Source of the DNA: Gallionellaceae bacterium
GTDB taxonomy: Bacteria > Pseudomonadota > Gammaproteobacteria > Burkholderiales > Thiobacillaceae
Assembly: GCA_028714875.1 (NCBI GenBank)
Contig: JAQTLN010000011.1
Span: 1 to 64,000 of the forward strand
DNA: 64,000 nt
Direction of reading: 5' to 3'
The notes below the pieces were generated by a model that was not told where the DNA came from, did no database searches, and worked only from the letters and a program-made list of their open reading frames with translations. Every line of letters starts with the position of its first letter. The first letter of the stretch is position 1. Both the position numbers and the translations under genes were made by a program. Shown here one piece after another: positions 54,408 through 63,818 of the stretch.

Positions 54408-54872
54408 TCATTCCCCACTCCCCTGTTTCAGCCGTTTCAGCATCGCCTTGTCCAGCAAATCTTTTTCCCGATAGTCGGTCTTGGCTTTCAGCAAGCCGTC
54501 GATGTCGAGCACCGGGATGCTCACACCTTCCAACTCGACCACTCGGACATGGGGTTGCAGAGTCTCGTAGGTTTCGCCATTCACCGCGAACAGGATGTCG
54601 ATGACGATGCGATCGGCGACGCGAATATTTTCAATATCGGGGTCGTTGGCTTCGCGGGTAAACCAGGCCGGGTCGATCTCATGAGCGGATTCAAGAAATG
54701 ACAGTCCTGCCACGAGGCGCACGCCGTTTTCCAGATCAAACGGCACCAAAATATCCACATCCTCGGTGGCGCGCAGTATGCCGTTGAGGCGGATGGCGTG
54801 CCCTCCCACGAGGATGTAGCGCACCCCTTGGGCTTGCAGGTTGCGACAGACTTCAATCAGGTCGTTTTGCAT
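54408..54872 (-). CDS. Nucleotidyltransferase-fold protein (MNT/AbiEii-like)
   Basis: This 154-aa protein shows the nucleotidyltransferase pattern YILVGGHAIRLNGILRATED followed by VDILVP, with GG and a DxD-type pair (EDVD). The later DRIVIDILFAV provides the third acidic site. Start ATG 54872 is chosen over the track start. It overlaps the preceding small gene by 20 bp. Proteins of this fold often act with a small partner as toxin-antitoxin or defence pairs; that role is inferred here. Confidence 0.72.
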   Translation of the reverse strand: MQNDLIEVCRNLQAQGVRYILVGGHAIRLNGILRATEDVDILVPFDLENGVRLVAGLSFLESAHEIDPAWFTREANDPDIENIRVADRIVIDILFAVNGETYETLQPHVRVVELEGVSIPVLDIDGLLKAKTDYREKDLLDKAMLKRLKQGSGE

Positions 54873-55092
54873 TTTTCTGAAACCAGAGTTGCCTGTTGCG
54901 TTCTTTCTCCGCGTCCATCGCATCGAAGAAAGCTTGCGTACCGCGAAACAGGCCGCGTGGCTGGAAGTCCGGCACGCCGGGCAGGCGTGTCATGGCGTCG
55001 AGGCGCGCGCCGCGCCGTAGAGCCTCCAGCGGACTTGCGGCGAATTCACGCCAGTGGCGGTTGCCCACCAGACGCGGCGGTTGATCATTCAT
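54853..55092 (-). CDS. 79-aa protein paired with the nucleotidyltransferase
   Basis: The chosen start is MNDQPPRLVGNRHWREFAAS (ATG 55092), with GAGGA at suitable distance. The sequence is basic and helical, including FDAMDAEKERNRQLWFQKNA at the C-terminus. It overlaps the nucleotidyltransferase gene by 20 bp. I do not recognise a family; the position suggests an antitoxin or cofactor. Its ATG abuts an 18-bp inverted repeat arm. Confidence 0.65.
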   Translation of the reverse strand: MNDQPPRLVGNRHWREFAASPLEALRRGARLDAMTRLPGVPDFQPRGLFRGTQAFFDAMDAEKERNRQLWFQKNAKRPD

Positions 55093-55218
55093 CCTTGATT
55101 CCTCGGTTGATCGGGCACGAAGCGGACTCACCCAAGCGGTGAGCGTGATCGAAGGCGCAAACCTCAGCAACCATGTGGTCTCACGAGGGAGATTGAGTGG
55201 TCAACCGAGGAATCAAGG
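55093..55218. repeat. 126-bp element with 18-bp perfect inverted ends
   Basis: CCTTGATTCCTCGGTTGA at 55093-55110 is exactly inverted at 55201-55218 (TCAACCGAGGAATCAAGG). The 90 bp between has no gene. The left arm provides the ribosome-binding region of the 79-aa gene. It could be a MITE-like insertion, a long operator or an mRNA hairpin. The remaining gap to bamB (55219-55298) shows nothing. Confidence 0.85.
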
Positions 55219-55298
55219 TTCATGGACATGGCCTGCTTTCCGTTCATACCGGGTTGAAAAATCAACCCTGCAACCGGGGTTGGACGTGCCTGAGCAAC

Positions 55299-56450
55299 CT
55301 ACTGGATTTTCAGCGCGTACACCCCGCCATTCGTGGTCTGCACGACCAGACCGGATTTAAGCGGGATCATGGCGCTCTTGATGGGGCTGCCGTCGGTCGC
55401 GGCGCGGGCGGCGAAGGCACCGTCTTCGGCATTGATGAGGTGGACCTGGCCCTGATAGTCGCCCACCGCCACGTAACGCTCGGCAATGGCGGCCGGACTG
55501 GACAGGCCGCGGCCACGCAGTTTGTCCTGTTTCCAGGAGTTGCCGCCGCGCGCGCGTTCGTAGGCGAACAAGGCACCATGGTCGTCGCCGGCGAAGACAT
55601 AGCGGGCATCCATGTCCACGCCACGCAGCGAGGAGAGTTCGCGCGCCCAGGTACCGTTCCCGGTCGCGCGGTCGACACAGGCAATGCGGCCCTGGTAGGC
55701 GGCGGCACAAATCTGCCGTTCATCCATGGCCAGCGGGCCGACCACGTCGGCGATACGTTCCAGTTCAGTGCTGCCGCGCGGCAGGGCGATGTTGGTTTCC
55801 CAGAGCGGGGCGCCGTTGACCAGCGAGAGCGCGTTCAACTTGCCGCCGGCGTTGCCCGCGTAGAGCACGCCGCCGCCGAGCGCCAGATACCCTTGTTCGC
55901 GCAGGGTGAGGGCCGGCAGCGCGCGACTGTTGGCCCAGCGCTGCTTGCCGTCATTGGCTTCGAACAGGGCGATCTTGCCGTCGTTGCCACGCGCGGCAAC
56001 GACACCGCCGGCCGCCACGGGCGGCACCAGGATCTCGCCGGAGAGCCTGGCTTTCCAGGCGGCGGCGCCATCGGCGGCCTTGTAGGCAAGCAGTTCGCCC
56101 TTGGGCGTGCCCACCAGCACCAGGCCTTCGCCGACACCGACGCCGGCCGAGATCACCTGGCCGACATCGATGCGCCAGAGTTCGCGGCCACTGGCGAGGT
56201 CCAGCTTGACCACCTTGCCGTCGCGACCGGCGGCGTAGACGGCCTGGCCGTCGGTGGCGGGTGAGAATTCGTAAGGACCGGCGCTACCGACGTTGGCATC
56301 CCACTGTCGAACCAGACTGGCGCTAGCCTTGAACTCGCTCAGTTCGGCCGGTTTGGCGGCGGGTTTATCGGAGCCGAACCAGCCGCTGAACCAGGAACAG
56401 CCGGATAGCGTGGTGGCGAGGGCGGCAAGCAATAGGGCACGTTTAAGCAC
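55299..56450 (-). CDS. bamB: Outer-membrane protein assembly factor BamB
   Basis: This 383-aa lipoprotein (lipobox LSGC, Cys18) has PQQ-like beta-propeller repeats such as GRELWRIDVGQVISAGVGVG, DGAAAWKARLSGEIL and NGTWARELSSL. It belongs to the BAM complex that inserts outer-membrane barrels. Its start is 1 bp after the yfgM stop, and der lies further downstream, the standard order. Confidence 0.95.
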   Translation of the reverse strand: MLKRALLLAALATTLSGCSWFSGWFGSDKPAAKPAELSEFKASASLVRQWDANVGSAGPYEFSPATDGQAVYAAGRDGKVVKLDLASGRELWRIDVGQVISAGVGVGEGLVLVGTPKGELLAYKAADGAAAWKARLSGEILVPPVAAGGVVAARGNDGKIALFEANDGKQRWANSRALPALTLREQGYLALGGGVLYAGNAGGKLNALSLVNGAPLWETNIALPRGSTELERIADVVGPLAMDERQICAAAYQGRIACVDRATGNGTWARELSSLRGVDMDARYVFAGDDHGALFAYERARGGNSWKQDKLRGRGLSSPAAIAERYVAVGDYQGQVHLINAEDGAFAARAATDGSPIKSAMIPLKSGLVVQTTNGGVYALKIQ

Positions 56451-56451
56451 A

Positions 56452-57081
56452 TTAGCCTCCCAAGGCGTCCAGGCGGATTTCCAGCAGGGGTTTGAGGGAA
56501 CTCTTGTCGCCCAGTTTTTCCAACGCCAGTTTGTAGGCGGCGCGGGCTTCCTCGGTCTTGCCCTGTTCGATCAGGACATCACCCTTGAGTTGAGCGGCCA
56601 GCCCCTGGAAAGCGGGATCATAGGATTCGTTCAACAAGGCCAGGGCGCCGGGGGCGTCTTTTTCCTCGAACAGGACGCCCGCCAGGCGTATCCGCGCCAG
56701 CTGCTTGAGACCGCCGTCCTTGGCGTGATCCAGGGCATATTGATACTGGGCGCGCGCGCTTTTCAGGTCGCCGCTCTCGTAGTTGACGCGGCCGGCCAGC
56801 CAGGCGGCGGGCGTGGCATAGGCGCTACGTCCCTGGTTTTCCATGATGCGGGCGGTGGTGTCCTTGGTGGCCTTCAGTTCGTTCATGGAGGCGGCCTGAA
56901 CGGCGGTATCGAACAGCATGGAGGCTTCCACCGCCTGGTTGCGCTGCCAGGTTTCCCAGGCGCGCCAGCCGCCGACGATCACCAGAAAGGCGGTCACGCC
57001 GAGAATGACCTTCATGCCGTGCAGCTTCCACCACACCTTGAATTCGTCTATTTGTTCCTGTTCTTCCAGATCGAACGCCAT
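56452..57081 (-). CDS. YfgM-type tetratricopeptide membrane protein
   Basis: This 209-aa protein has a short cytoplasmic N-terminus (FDLEEQEQIDEFKVWWKLHG), one TM (VILGVTAFLVIVGGWRAW) and periplasmic TPR-like helices. YfgM proteins associate with SecYEG and periplasmic chaperones. It lies between hisS and bamB, the conserved place for the family. Confidence 0.92.
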   Translation of the reverse strand: MAFDLEEQEQIDEFKVWWKLHGMKVILGVTAFLVIVGGWRAWETWQRNQAVEASMLFDTAVQAASMNELKATKDTTARIMENQGRSAYATPAAWLAGRVNYESGDLKSARAQYQYALDHAKDGGLKQLARIRLAGVLFEEKDAPGALALLNESYDPAFQGLAAQLKGDVLIEQGKTEEARAAYKLALEKLGDKSSLKPLLEIRLDALGG

Positions 57082-57122
57082 TGCTTGTTCCTTCTAAAGT
57101 TCCGTCGCCGCCGGAGCGGCTC

Positions 57123-58415
57123 TCAAAGCTGCCGGCTGGAAGCCGGCGCTACAAATGCCTTCAATAAATCCACGGCCGCCGCCAGGGCGACGCGCTGTTG
57201 TTCACCTTCCCCACGCAGGGGTTTGATCGTCACTTCACCGGCTGCGGCTTCGTCGTCGCCGATGATCATGGCGTAACGGGCGCCGCTGGCATCGGCCTTC
57301 TTCATTTGCGATTTGAAACTGCCACCACCGCCGTGCAACACCACATTGAAGCCGGCATCGCGCAAGGTTTCAGCGGCTTGTTGGGCGAAACGGCTCGCGG
57401 CTTCACCGACATTGATCAGGTAGACATCCGCCACATCGGCGGGCGCGGCCACACCGACATCGAGCATCAAGGCCAGCAGGCGTTCCACGCCCATCGCGAA
57501 ACCGCAGGCCGGTGCCGCTTTGCCGCCGAGTTGCTGGACCAGGCCGTCGTAGCGGCCGCCGGCGCAGACCGTGCCCTGGGCGCCGAGGCGGTCGGTGACC
57601 CACTCGAACACGGTGTAGTTGTAGTAATCCAGGCCACGCACCAGGCGCGGGTTGATCGTGTAGGCAATACCGGCGGCATCCAGCCCGGTCTTGACCGCTT
57701 CGAAATGCGCCAGCGCGGTCTCGTCGAGTTCGTCCATCAGCCTGGGCGCGGCTTCCACCAGCTCGCGCATGGCCGGATTCTTGGTGTCGAGAATGCGCAG
57801 CGGGTTGCTGTGCAGGCGGCGTTTCGCGTCTTCATCCAGCAGGGCTTCATGCGTCTGGAAGTAGGCGATGAGCTTTTCCCGGTGGCGGGCGCGCGACTCG
57901 GCGCCGCCCAGGGAGTTGAGTTCCAGATGGATGCAGTCGGCCAGACCCAGCAGCTTCCACAGGCGCGCGGTCATCAACAGGTGTTCGATGTCGAGATCAG
58001 GCCCGGCGTAGCCGAGGGCTTCGATGCCGAACTGGTGGAACTGGCGGTAGCGGCCCTTCTGCGGCCGCTCGTGGCGGAACATGGGGCCGGCGTACCAGAG
58101 CCGCTTGCCACCGTCGAACAGGAGATTGTGTTCGATCACCGCGCGGACACAGCTTGCGGTGCCTTCCGGGCGCAAGGTCATGCTCTCGCCGTTGAGTTCG
58201 TCGACGAAGGTGTACATCTCTTTTTCGACGATGTCGGTCACTTCGCCGATGGCGCGCTTGAACAGCCCGGTGTGTTCCAGGATGGGGGTGCGCAGCTCGC
58301 GGTAGCCATAAGCTTTCAGCCAGGCGCGCAGGATGCCTTCGAAGTATTGCCAAAGCGGCGCATCCGTCGGCAGGAGGTCGTTCATGCCGCGCACGGCGCG
58401 GAGTGGGTTGCTCAT
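57123..58415 (-). CDS. hisS: Histidyl-tRNA synthetase
   Basis: This 430-aa class II synthetase has motif 2 ([21 protein letters not shown]), the histidine loops [13 protein letters not shown] and [22 protein letters not shown] (motif 3) and an anticodon-binding C-terminal domain. The last nine codons and stop (VAPASSRQL) are encoded by a GTAGCGCCGGC-family palindrome at 57128-57152, so the tail appears to derive from a repeat. Confidence 0.97.
   Translation of the reverse strand: MSNPLRAVRGMNDLLPTDAPLWQYFEGILRAWLKAYGYRELRTPILEHTGLFKRAIGEVTDIVEKEMYTFVDELNGESMTLRPEGTASCVRAVIEHNLLFDGGKRLWYAGPMFRHERPQKGRYRQFHQFGIEALGYAGPDLDIEHLLMTARLWKLLGLADCIHLELNSLGGAESRARHREKLIAYFQTHEALLDEDAKRRLHSNPLRILDTKNPAMRELVEAAPRLMDELDETALAHFEAVKTGLDAAGIAYTINPRLVRGLDYYNYTVFEWVTDRLGAQGTVCAGGRYDGLVQQLGGKAAPACGFAMGVERLLALMLDVGVAAPADVADVYLINVGEAASRFAQQAAETLRDAGFNVVLHGGGGSFKSQMKKADASGARYAMIIGDDEAAAGEVTIKPLRGEGEQQRVALAAAVDLLKAFVAPASSRQL
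57128..57152 (-). repeat. GTAGCGCCGGC-family repeat forming the 3' end of hisS
   Basis: The minus strand reads GTAGCGCCGGCTTCCAGCCG followed by GCAGC; GCCGGCT/AGCCGGC form the stem. It shares its first 11 bases with the copies at 35384 and 41937. Confidence 0.78.
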
Positions 58416-58439
58416 GGGAGGTCTTTGCTTGTTCTTTAC

Positions 58440-59669
58440 TTATTGCGGGCCGTAGGTGCGCACGACGTAGTCTTCGACGATGGCCTGGAATTCCTCGGCG
58501 ATCTGGTCGCCTTTGAGGGTGACGGTTTTCTTCCCGTCGACATAGACCGGGGCCACCGGAACTTCGCCGGTGCCGGGCAGGCTGATACCGACGTTGGCGT
58601 GTTTACTCTCGCCGGGGCCGTTCACCACGCAACCCATCACCGCCACATTCATGCTCGCCACGCCGGGGTACTGGCCACGCCAGACCGGCATCTGGGCGCG
58701 CAGCCAGTTCTGGATTTTCTGCGCCAGTTCCTGGAACACCGTGCTGGTGGTGCGACCGCAGCCGGGGCAGGCGGTCACCAGGGGAGTGAAGGAACGCAGG
58801 CCGATGGTTTGCAGGATTTCCTGGGCGACCTGGACTTCGGTGGTGCGCGATTCACCCGGCTTCGGCGTGAGCGAAACACGGATGGTGTCGCCAACACCTT
58901 CCTGCAGCAGGATGGCCAGGGCGGCGGTGGAGGCGACGATGCCCTTGCTGCCCATGCCGGCTTCGGTCAGGCCGAGATGCAGGGCGTAATCGCTACGGTT
59001 GGCGAGGTCGCGGTAAACCTCGACCAGGTCCTGCACGCCGGACAACTTGCACGACAGGATGATGCGGTCGCCCGGCAGGCCCAACACTTCGGCGCGGGCG
59101 GCGGATTCCAGGGCGGAGACGATGAGCGCGTTGCGCATCACCTGCTCCGGTTCATGCGGCTCGGCGCGTTGCGCGTTCTCGTCCATCATGCGCGCCAGCA
59201 GTTCCTGATCCAGGCTGCCCCAGTTGACGCCGATGCGCACGGCCTTGCCATAACGCGCGGCGGCTTCCACCAGAGTGGCGAACTGCTCGTCCTTCTTGGC
59301 GCCGCGACCGACATTGCCGGGGTTGATGCGCAGTTTGGCGAGTGCCTGGACGCATTCCGGAACCGCCTTGACCAGGCGGTGGCCGTTGAAATGGAAGTCG
59401 CCGATCAGGGGCACATCGCAGCCCATGGCATCGAGTTTTTCGCGCACGGCGACCACCCCGCGCGCGGCTTCCTCGGTATTGACCGTGAGCCGCACCAGTT
59501 CGGAACCGGCCTGCCAGAGGTCATAGACCTGGATGACCGTGCCGGTGACGTCGGCGGTATCGGTGTTGGTCATGGACTGCACCACCACCGGGGCGCCGCC
59601 GCCAACCGCGACATGGCCCACCATGACCCGCCGCGTGGGGCGCCGCACGATTGTTCGACTCATAGTCAT
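58440..59669 (-). CDS. ispG: 4-hydroxy-3-methylbut-2-en-1-yl diphosphate synthase
   Basis: This 409-aa Fe-S enzyme of the MEP isoprenoid pathway converts MEcPP to HMBPP. Motifs include [37 protein letters not shown], and the cluster-binding TACPGCGRT and GCVVNGPGE. Two ATG codons two codons apart are possible (59669 or 59663). It lies between rodZ and hisS as in related genomes. Confidence 0.97.
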   Translation of the reverse strand: MTMSRTIVRRPTRRVMVGHVAVGGGAPVVVQSMTNTDTADVTGTVIQVYDLWQAGSELVRLTVNTEEAARGVVAVREKLDAMGCDVPLIGDFHFNGHRLVKAVPECVQALAKLRINPGNVGRGAKKDEQFATLVEAAARYGKAVRIGVNWGSLDQELLARMMDENAQRAEPHEPEQVMRNALIVSALESAARAEVLGLPGDRIILSCKLSGVQDLVEVYRDLANRSDYALHLGLTEAGMGSKGIVASTAALAILLQEGVGDTIRVSLTPKPGESRTTEVQVAQEILQTIGLRSFTPLVTACPGCGRTTSTVFQELAQKIQNWLRAQMPVWRGQYPGVASMNVAVMGCVVNGPGESKHANVGISLPGTGEVPVAPVYVDGKKTVTLKGDQIAEEFQAIVEDYVVRTYGPQ

Positions 59670-59687
59670 TGCGCTGTCATTCCGGGT

Positions 59688-60611
59688 TTATTCCAAAGTC
59701 AATCGGGCGACCTTCTGCCCGATGAAGGGGGCGAGGTCGATGTGGTGGCCGTCGTAGCTCAATTGCACCTGGGCCGCCTCGCCCACCACCAGCCTGAACG
59801 GCGCCTCGCCCGCGAAGGTTTCGACACTGCCGGCGGACACCAGCTTGGAATAGCGCTTGCCCTGGCCGTCCACCACCTGAATCCAGGCATCCAGACCCGG
59901 AACAAAACGCAGGGTGTGGATCTTGCCGCCCGGAACGGCGCCGGCGGGCGCGCTTGGCGCGGCCAGGTTCGACGGCGGCGCCGGTTTGACGGCCGGCGTG
60001 GACGCCGGCGGCGGCGCGGGCGTGGGTGATACGGCGGGCGGCAGGCTGGCCGGCGCGCCGAGAACGACGTCGGCGGGCGCCACGAACTCGGGCGCGATGG
60101 GCTGCGGGATTGGCGGTGTGGCGATCGGCGCCGGCGGGACGACCGGCGCCGGCGCGGGCGCCAGCAGCGCCGCCGGATGCGCGCCCGGCTCGTTGACCAA
60201 CGCATTCTCGCCTTGGCGCAACCAGTAGTAGAGCAGCGCCACCAGCAACAAGAAGAAAGCCAACCCCAACAAGGGCAACAACACCCAACGGCGCATACCG
60301 GGAGACGTGAAAATCACGCCTTCGCTGGGCGCGGTAATAGTCTCGGCGACAGCGGCATGAATGTCCACCGGCACGATCAATTGCTCCGGGTCGATCTCCA
60401 CCAGGCGGGCGTAATTGCGAACGAAACCCCGCGCGAAGACATCACCCGGCAGATGCGCCAAGTCTTCGGCTTCCAGCGCCTCGATCTGGCGGGCGCCGAG
60501 TTTGAGCTTGGCGGCCACATCGGCGTGCGTCAGACCGAGCGATTCGCGCGCGAGCTTGAGCTTTTCACCGAACCCGGGGTGAAAAACCGCGGGCTGCGTT
60601 GCCTCACTCAT
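59688..60611 (-). CDS. rodZ: Cell-shape protein RodZ
   Basis: This 307-aa protein has a cytoplasmic helix-turn-helix domain (residues about 14-75, LKLARESLGLTHADVAAKLK), one TM at about 109-130, a Pro/Ala-rich periplasmic linker and a C-terminal beta domain (FVPGLDAWIQVVDGQGKRYS). RodZ links MreB to the membrane. It overlaps pilF by 4 bp. Confidence 0.93.
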   Translation of the reverse strand: MSEATQPAVFHPGFGEKLKLARESLGLTHADVAAKLKLGARQIEALEAEDLAHLPGDVFARGFVRNYARLVEIDPEQLIVPVDIHAAVAETITAPSEGVIFTSPGMRRWVLLPLLGLAFFLLLVALLYYWLRQGENALVNEPGAHPAALLAPAPAPVVPPAPIATPPIPQPIAPEFVAPADVVLGAPASLPPAVSPTPAPPPASTPAVKPAPPSNLAAPSAPAGAVPGGKIHTLRFVPGLDAWIQVVDGQGKRYSKLVSAGSVETFAGEAPFRLVVGEAAQVQLSYDGHHIDLAPFIGQKVARLTLE

Positions 60612-61390
60612 AACAGACTCCCCATCTGGTCATATTGGCCGGTGATCAGCCATTGTGTTTGCATGGATTCCGGATAACGGCGACGCAACTGGGCGCCATA
60701 GTTGGCTTCCGCCTCGCGGTCACCCAGGCGGCGCTCGATGCGCACGCCCAGCCAGAGCGCCTGCGGGCTGACCTCAGCCTGCTCCGTGAGTTGCCGCAAC
60801 AGGGCGCGCGCCGCCAGCCAGCGGTCCTGGCGAAAGAGGACTTCGGCCAGGCCCAACTGGGCGGAAGCATGGTTGGGCGCCAATTTGGTGGCACGCAGGT
60901 AATAAATTTCCGCCTTTTCCAGGTCGCCCTGTTCCAGGCCGCACCCGCCGGCGTTGGTGAGCGCCTTTTCCGGCGAGGAGTAGAGCGGATTGCTCAGCGC
61001 CACCTCGAAATGCTCGCGCCCTTCCTTCATGCGCTTGCGCTGGCAGAGGAACAGGCCGTAGTTGTTGTGCGCCTCGGAGAACTGCGGCGAGCGCTCGATG
61101 GCGCGACGGAAGTTCTCCTCCGCGCGCTGATCCTCGCGCAGTTCGCCATATACCAGGCCGAGCATGTTGTAGGCCGGGGCATAACCGGCGTCGGCGCTGA
61201 GCGCTTCCGCCAGTTCCTGCAGGGCAATCGCGTACTGGGCGCGCAGGTAGTAGTTGGCGGCCAGATCGGTATGGATCTGAGCGCGGGAATCGCCACCACT
61301 ACTGGATTGAGCCTCCGGAGCGCGGTTGGAGACGGGCTGCGCCACACAGCCCGCGAGAGCGAACAAGGCAAACAGGAGTAGCCGCTTCAC
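60608..61390 (-). CDS. pilF: Type IV pilus biogenesis lipoprotein PilF/PilW
   Basis: The protein is about 260 aa from GTG 61390, which overlaps the rlmN stop (GTGA). It has a lipoprotein signal ([14 protein letters not shown]) and TPR repeats ([38 protein letters not shown]). PilF-type pilotins help assemble the secretin pore for type IV pili. The ORF-track start at 61522 lies inside rlmN. The order rlmN-pilF-rodZ is conserved. Confidence 0.93.
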   Translation of the reverse strand: MKRLLLFALFALAGCVAQPVSNRAPEAQSSSGGDSRAQIHTDLAANYYLRAQYAIALQELAEALSADAGYAPAYNMLGLVYGELREDQRAEENFRRAIERSPQFSEAHNNYGLFLCQRKRMKEGREHFEVALSNPLYSSPEKALTNAGGCGLEQGDLEKAEIYYLRATKLAPNHASAQLGLAEVLFRQDRWLAARALLRQLTEQAEVSPQALWLGVRIERRLGDREAEANYGAQLRRRYPESMQTQWLITGQYDQMGSLL

Positions 61391-62529
61391 ACCGCCCCCA
61401 TGAATTTCTCGATGCGGCTGCTGACAAGTCGACCGTTGGGCGGCTCGGACGCATTTTCCGAGCCGGGGGCGGTCTTGCTTCGCTTCGACTTGTCCTGCAC
61501 CTGGCCGGCCAACTGGCCACAAGCGGCGTCGATGTCATCGCCGCGCGTCTTGCGCGTGGTGGCGATCTTGCCGCCCGCCATGAGCTGGCTGGCGAAACGG
61601 CGCACCGTCTCGGACGACGAACGACGAAAACCGGAATTGGGGAAGGGATTGAAGGGAATCAGGTTGAACTTGCAGTTCACGTCACGGGTGAGATGCAACA
61701 ACTGCTCGGCATGCTCGGGGCGATCATTGATGCCATCGAGCATGACATATTCGAAAGTGATGAAGTCGCGTGGGCCGTCCTGGGTATAACGCTGGCAGGC
61801 GGGGATCAGCGCCGATAGCGGGTATTTGCGGTTGATCGGCACCAACTGGTCGCGCAACGCATCGTTGGGCGCATGCAGGGATACCGCCAGGGCCACCGGC
61901 ATCTGGGCGCGCAGCCGATCCATCGCCGGCACGATGCCGGAAGTGGAGATGGTGACGCGCCGCTTCGACAGGCCATAAGCATGGTCGTCGAGCATCAGGG
62001 ACACGGCGGTCACGGTGTTGTCGTAGTTGAGCAGGGGCTCACCCATGCCCATCAACACCACGTTGGAGACGATGCGCTCCCCCTTGGGATCACGCCCCAT
62101 CGCCTTGTTGGCCCACCACAACTGGCCGATGATTTCCGCCACCGACAAATTGCGATTGAAACCCTGCCGCCCGGTCGAACAGAAAGCGCACTCCAGGGCG
62201 CAGCCCACCTGGGTGGAGACGCACAGGGTGCCGCGCTCGGCTTCCGGAATGAACACCGTCTCGACCCGATTTTGTGGGCCGACTTCCAGCAGCCATTTAC
62301 GGGTGCCGTCGTCGGACACCTGCTCGTGGTGCAGCAACGGCGGCCGAATCTCGGCCACCTCGGGCAGCTTGGCGCGCAGTGACTTGGCCAGATCGGTCAT
62401 CTGATCGAAGTCGTCGGCGCCGTATTGATGCAGCCAGTGCAGCACCTGGCGGGCGCGAAACGGCTTCTCGCCAAGGCTTTCAAAGAAAGCGACGAGTCCG
62501 GGAAGGTCGAGATCGAGGAGGTTTTGCAC
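61387..62529 (-). CDS. rlmN: 23S rRNA (adenine-2503-C2)-methyltransferase RlmN
   Basis: This 380-aa radical SAM enzyme methylates A2503 of 23S rRNA and A37 of some tRNAs. It has the cluster motif [11 protein letters not shown], the N-terminal helical domain ([20 protein letters not shown]) and [11 protein letters not shown]. The C-terminal tail after CGQLAGQ is about 30 residues longer than usual and Lys/Ser-rich. Confidence 0.96.
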   Translation of the reverse strand: MQNLLDLDLPGLVAFFESLGEKPFRARQVLHWLHQYGADDFDQMTDLAKSLRAKLPEVAEIRPPLLHHEQVSDDGTRKWLLEVGPQNRVETVFIPEAERGTLCVSTQVGCALECAFCSTGRQGFNRNLSVAEIIGQLWWANKAMGRDPKGERIVSNVVLMGMGEPLLNYDNTVTAVSLMLDDHAYGLSKRRVTISTSGIVPAMDRLRAQMPVALAVSLHAPNDALRDQLVPINRKYPLSALIPACQRYTQDGPRDFITFEYVMLDGINDRPEHAEQLLHLTRDVNCKFNLIPFNPFPNSGFRRSSSETVRRFASQLMAGGKIATTRKTRGDDIDAACGQLAGQVQDKSKRSKTAPGSENASEPPNGRLVSSRIEKFMGAV

Positions 62530-62583
62530 GTGGGTGAGCGTTGAGATTGAGGGGCGAGGCGGTTGCGCTCACCCCTCTCCGAT

Positions 62584-63012
62584 TCAGCGACCCGAGTAAA
62601 CGTTCATTTCCGGGAAGAAATAGGCCACTTCCACTTTCGCGGTCTCGGGGCCGTCGGAGCCGTGCACAGCGTTGGCGTCGATGCTCTCGGCAAAATCGGC
62701 GCGTATGGTGCCGGCTTCCGCTTTCTTGGGATCGGTGGCGCCCATCAGCTCACGGTTTTTGGCGATGGCATCCTCGCCTTCCAGCGCCTGGATCATCACC
62801 GGGCCGGAGGTCATGAAAGCGACCAGATCCTTGTAGAAAGGGCGATCCTTGTGCACGGCGTAGAAGCCGCCGGCTTCCTGCTCGGACAGCCAGGCCATGC
62901 GCGCGGCGATGACCTTGAGGCCATTGCTCTCGAAACGGGAATAGATTTTGCCGATGACATTCTTGGCGACGGCATCGGGCTTGATGATGGACAGGGTGCG
63001 TTCAACGGCCAT
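62584..63012 (-). CDS. ndk: Nucleoside diphosphate kinase
   Basis: This 142-aa enzyme (ATG 63012) equilibrates NTPs and NDPs. It shows [20 protein letters not shown] and the active-site histidine in NAVHGSDG. The ORF-track extension to 63255 runs over the divergent SPOR gene and is not real. It is followed by rlmN 54 bp downstream, a conserved pair. Confidence 0.97.
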   Translation of the reverse strand: MAVERTLSIIKPDAVAKNVIGKIYSRFESNGLKVIAARMAWLSEQEAGGFYAVHKDRPFYKDLVAFMTSGPVMIQALEGEDAIAKNRELMGATDPKKAEAGTIRADFAESIDANAVHGSDGPETAKVEVAYFFPEMNVYSGR

Positions 63013-63158
63013 GTTGCGGTGCTCCGGAGACAAAGTGGGGATTGAGAAAAAGAGAGGGAAAGCTTTGAAAAGACGTGAAAAAAGCGCGCGGAAGTTACCA
63101 TGAAACCCCCCTAAAATAAAGGCGGCGCGCCACCTCTGGGCGCGACAAGGAGTGTGCA

Positions 63159-63818
63159 ATGGCGGTGGAAAATAGCCCGATCGGCGGGTTGATGGAAAGT
63201 GACGATGTGCGGCGGCGCGCGCTGCTGCGCCTGGCCGTGGCGGGTGTGGTGACAACCGCCGCGCTGGCCGGCCTGTGGTGGCTGGATCAGGGCGCCAAGA
63301 AACCCGAAAAACCGGTTCCGGCGGCCCTGCCCACCCCCATCGTCACGGCGCCGCCGCAGGAAAGCGCGGCGCCGCAACCCGCGCCAGAGGAATCCGTTCC
63401 CGCCGCCCTGGAAGCTCCCGCCCCGGAACAGGGCCAACCGCTGCTCACCACCACGGCGAAGCCGCTGACCACGTCGGTGGCTTCCGAACCACCGCCACCG
63501 CCCAAGGTCAGCAACGCGCCCAAGATGCTGGGCACACCCAGCGCCGCGCCGCGTGCCACACAGCCGCCCGCCACACAGGCAGCCCCCCCCCCCGCTCCCT
63601 CGGGTGAACATTTCGTGGTGCAACTGGGTGTGTTCAGCAATCCGGAACGGGCCCGTGAACTGGTCAACCAATTGAGAAAACAAGGCATCCACGCCCATAT
63701 GGAAACGCGCGTACAACTGGGGCCGTTCGCCAACCAGGGCGAAGCGGAGAAAGCCCAGGCGCGCATGCGCAAACTGGGGCTGAGTGCGCTGGTTACTCCG
63801 GCCGCCGCCATGAAATGA
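63159..63818 (+). CDS. SPOR-domain membrane protein
   Basis: This 219-aa protein has a cytoplasmic N-terminus, one TM at about residues 23-42 ([20 protein letters not shown]), a Pro/Ala-rich periplasmic linker and a C-terminal SPOR domain ([35 protein letters not shown]). SPOR domains bind denuded septal peptidoglycan. A run of 11 C at 63593-63603 lies in the linker. The gene overlaps convergent tilS by 26 bp and diverges from ndk. Confidence 0.9.
   Translation: MAVENSPIGGLMESDDVRRRALLRLAVAGVVTTAALAGLWWLDQGAKKPEKPVPAALPTPIVTAPPQESAAPQPAPEESVPAALEAPAPEQGQPLLTTTAKPLTTSVASEPPPPPKVSNAPKMLGTPSAAPRATQPPATQAAPPPAPSGEHFVVQLGVFSNPERARELVNQLRKQGIHAHMETRVQLGPFANQGEAEKAQARMRKLGLSALVTPAAAMK

Noticed and set aside
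57198-60029. 943-aa plus-strand ORF
   Set aside because: It runs antisense across hisS, ispG and part of rodZ, all of which have full motif support.
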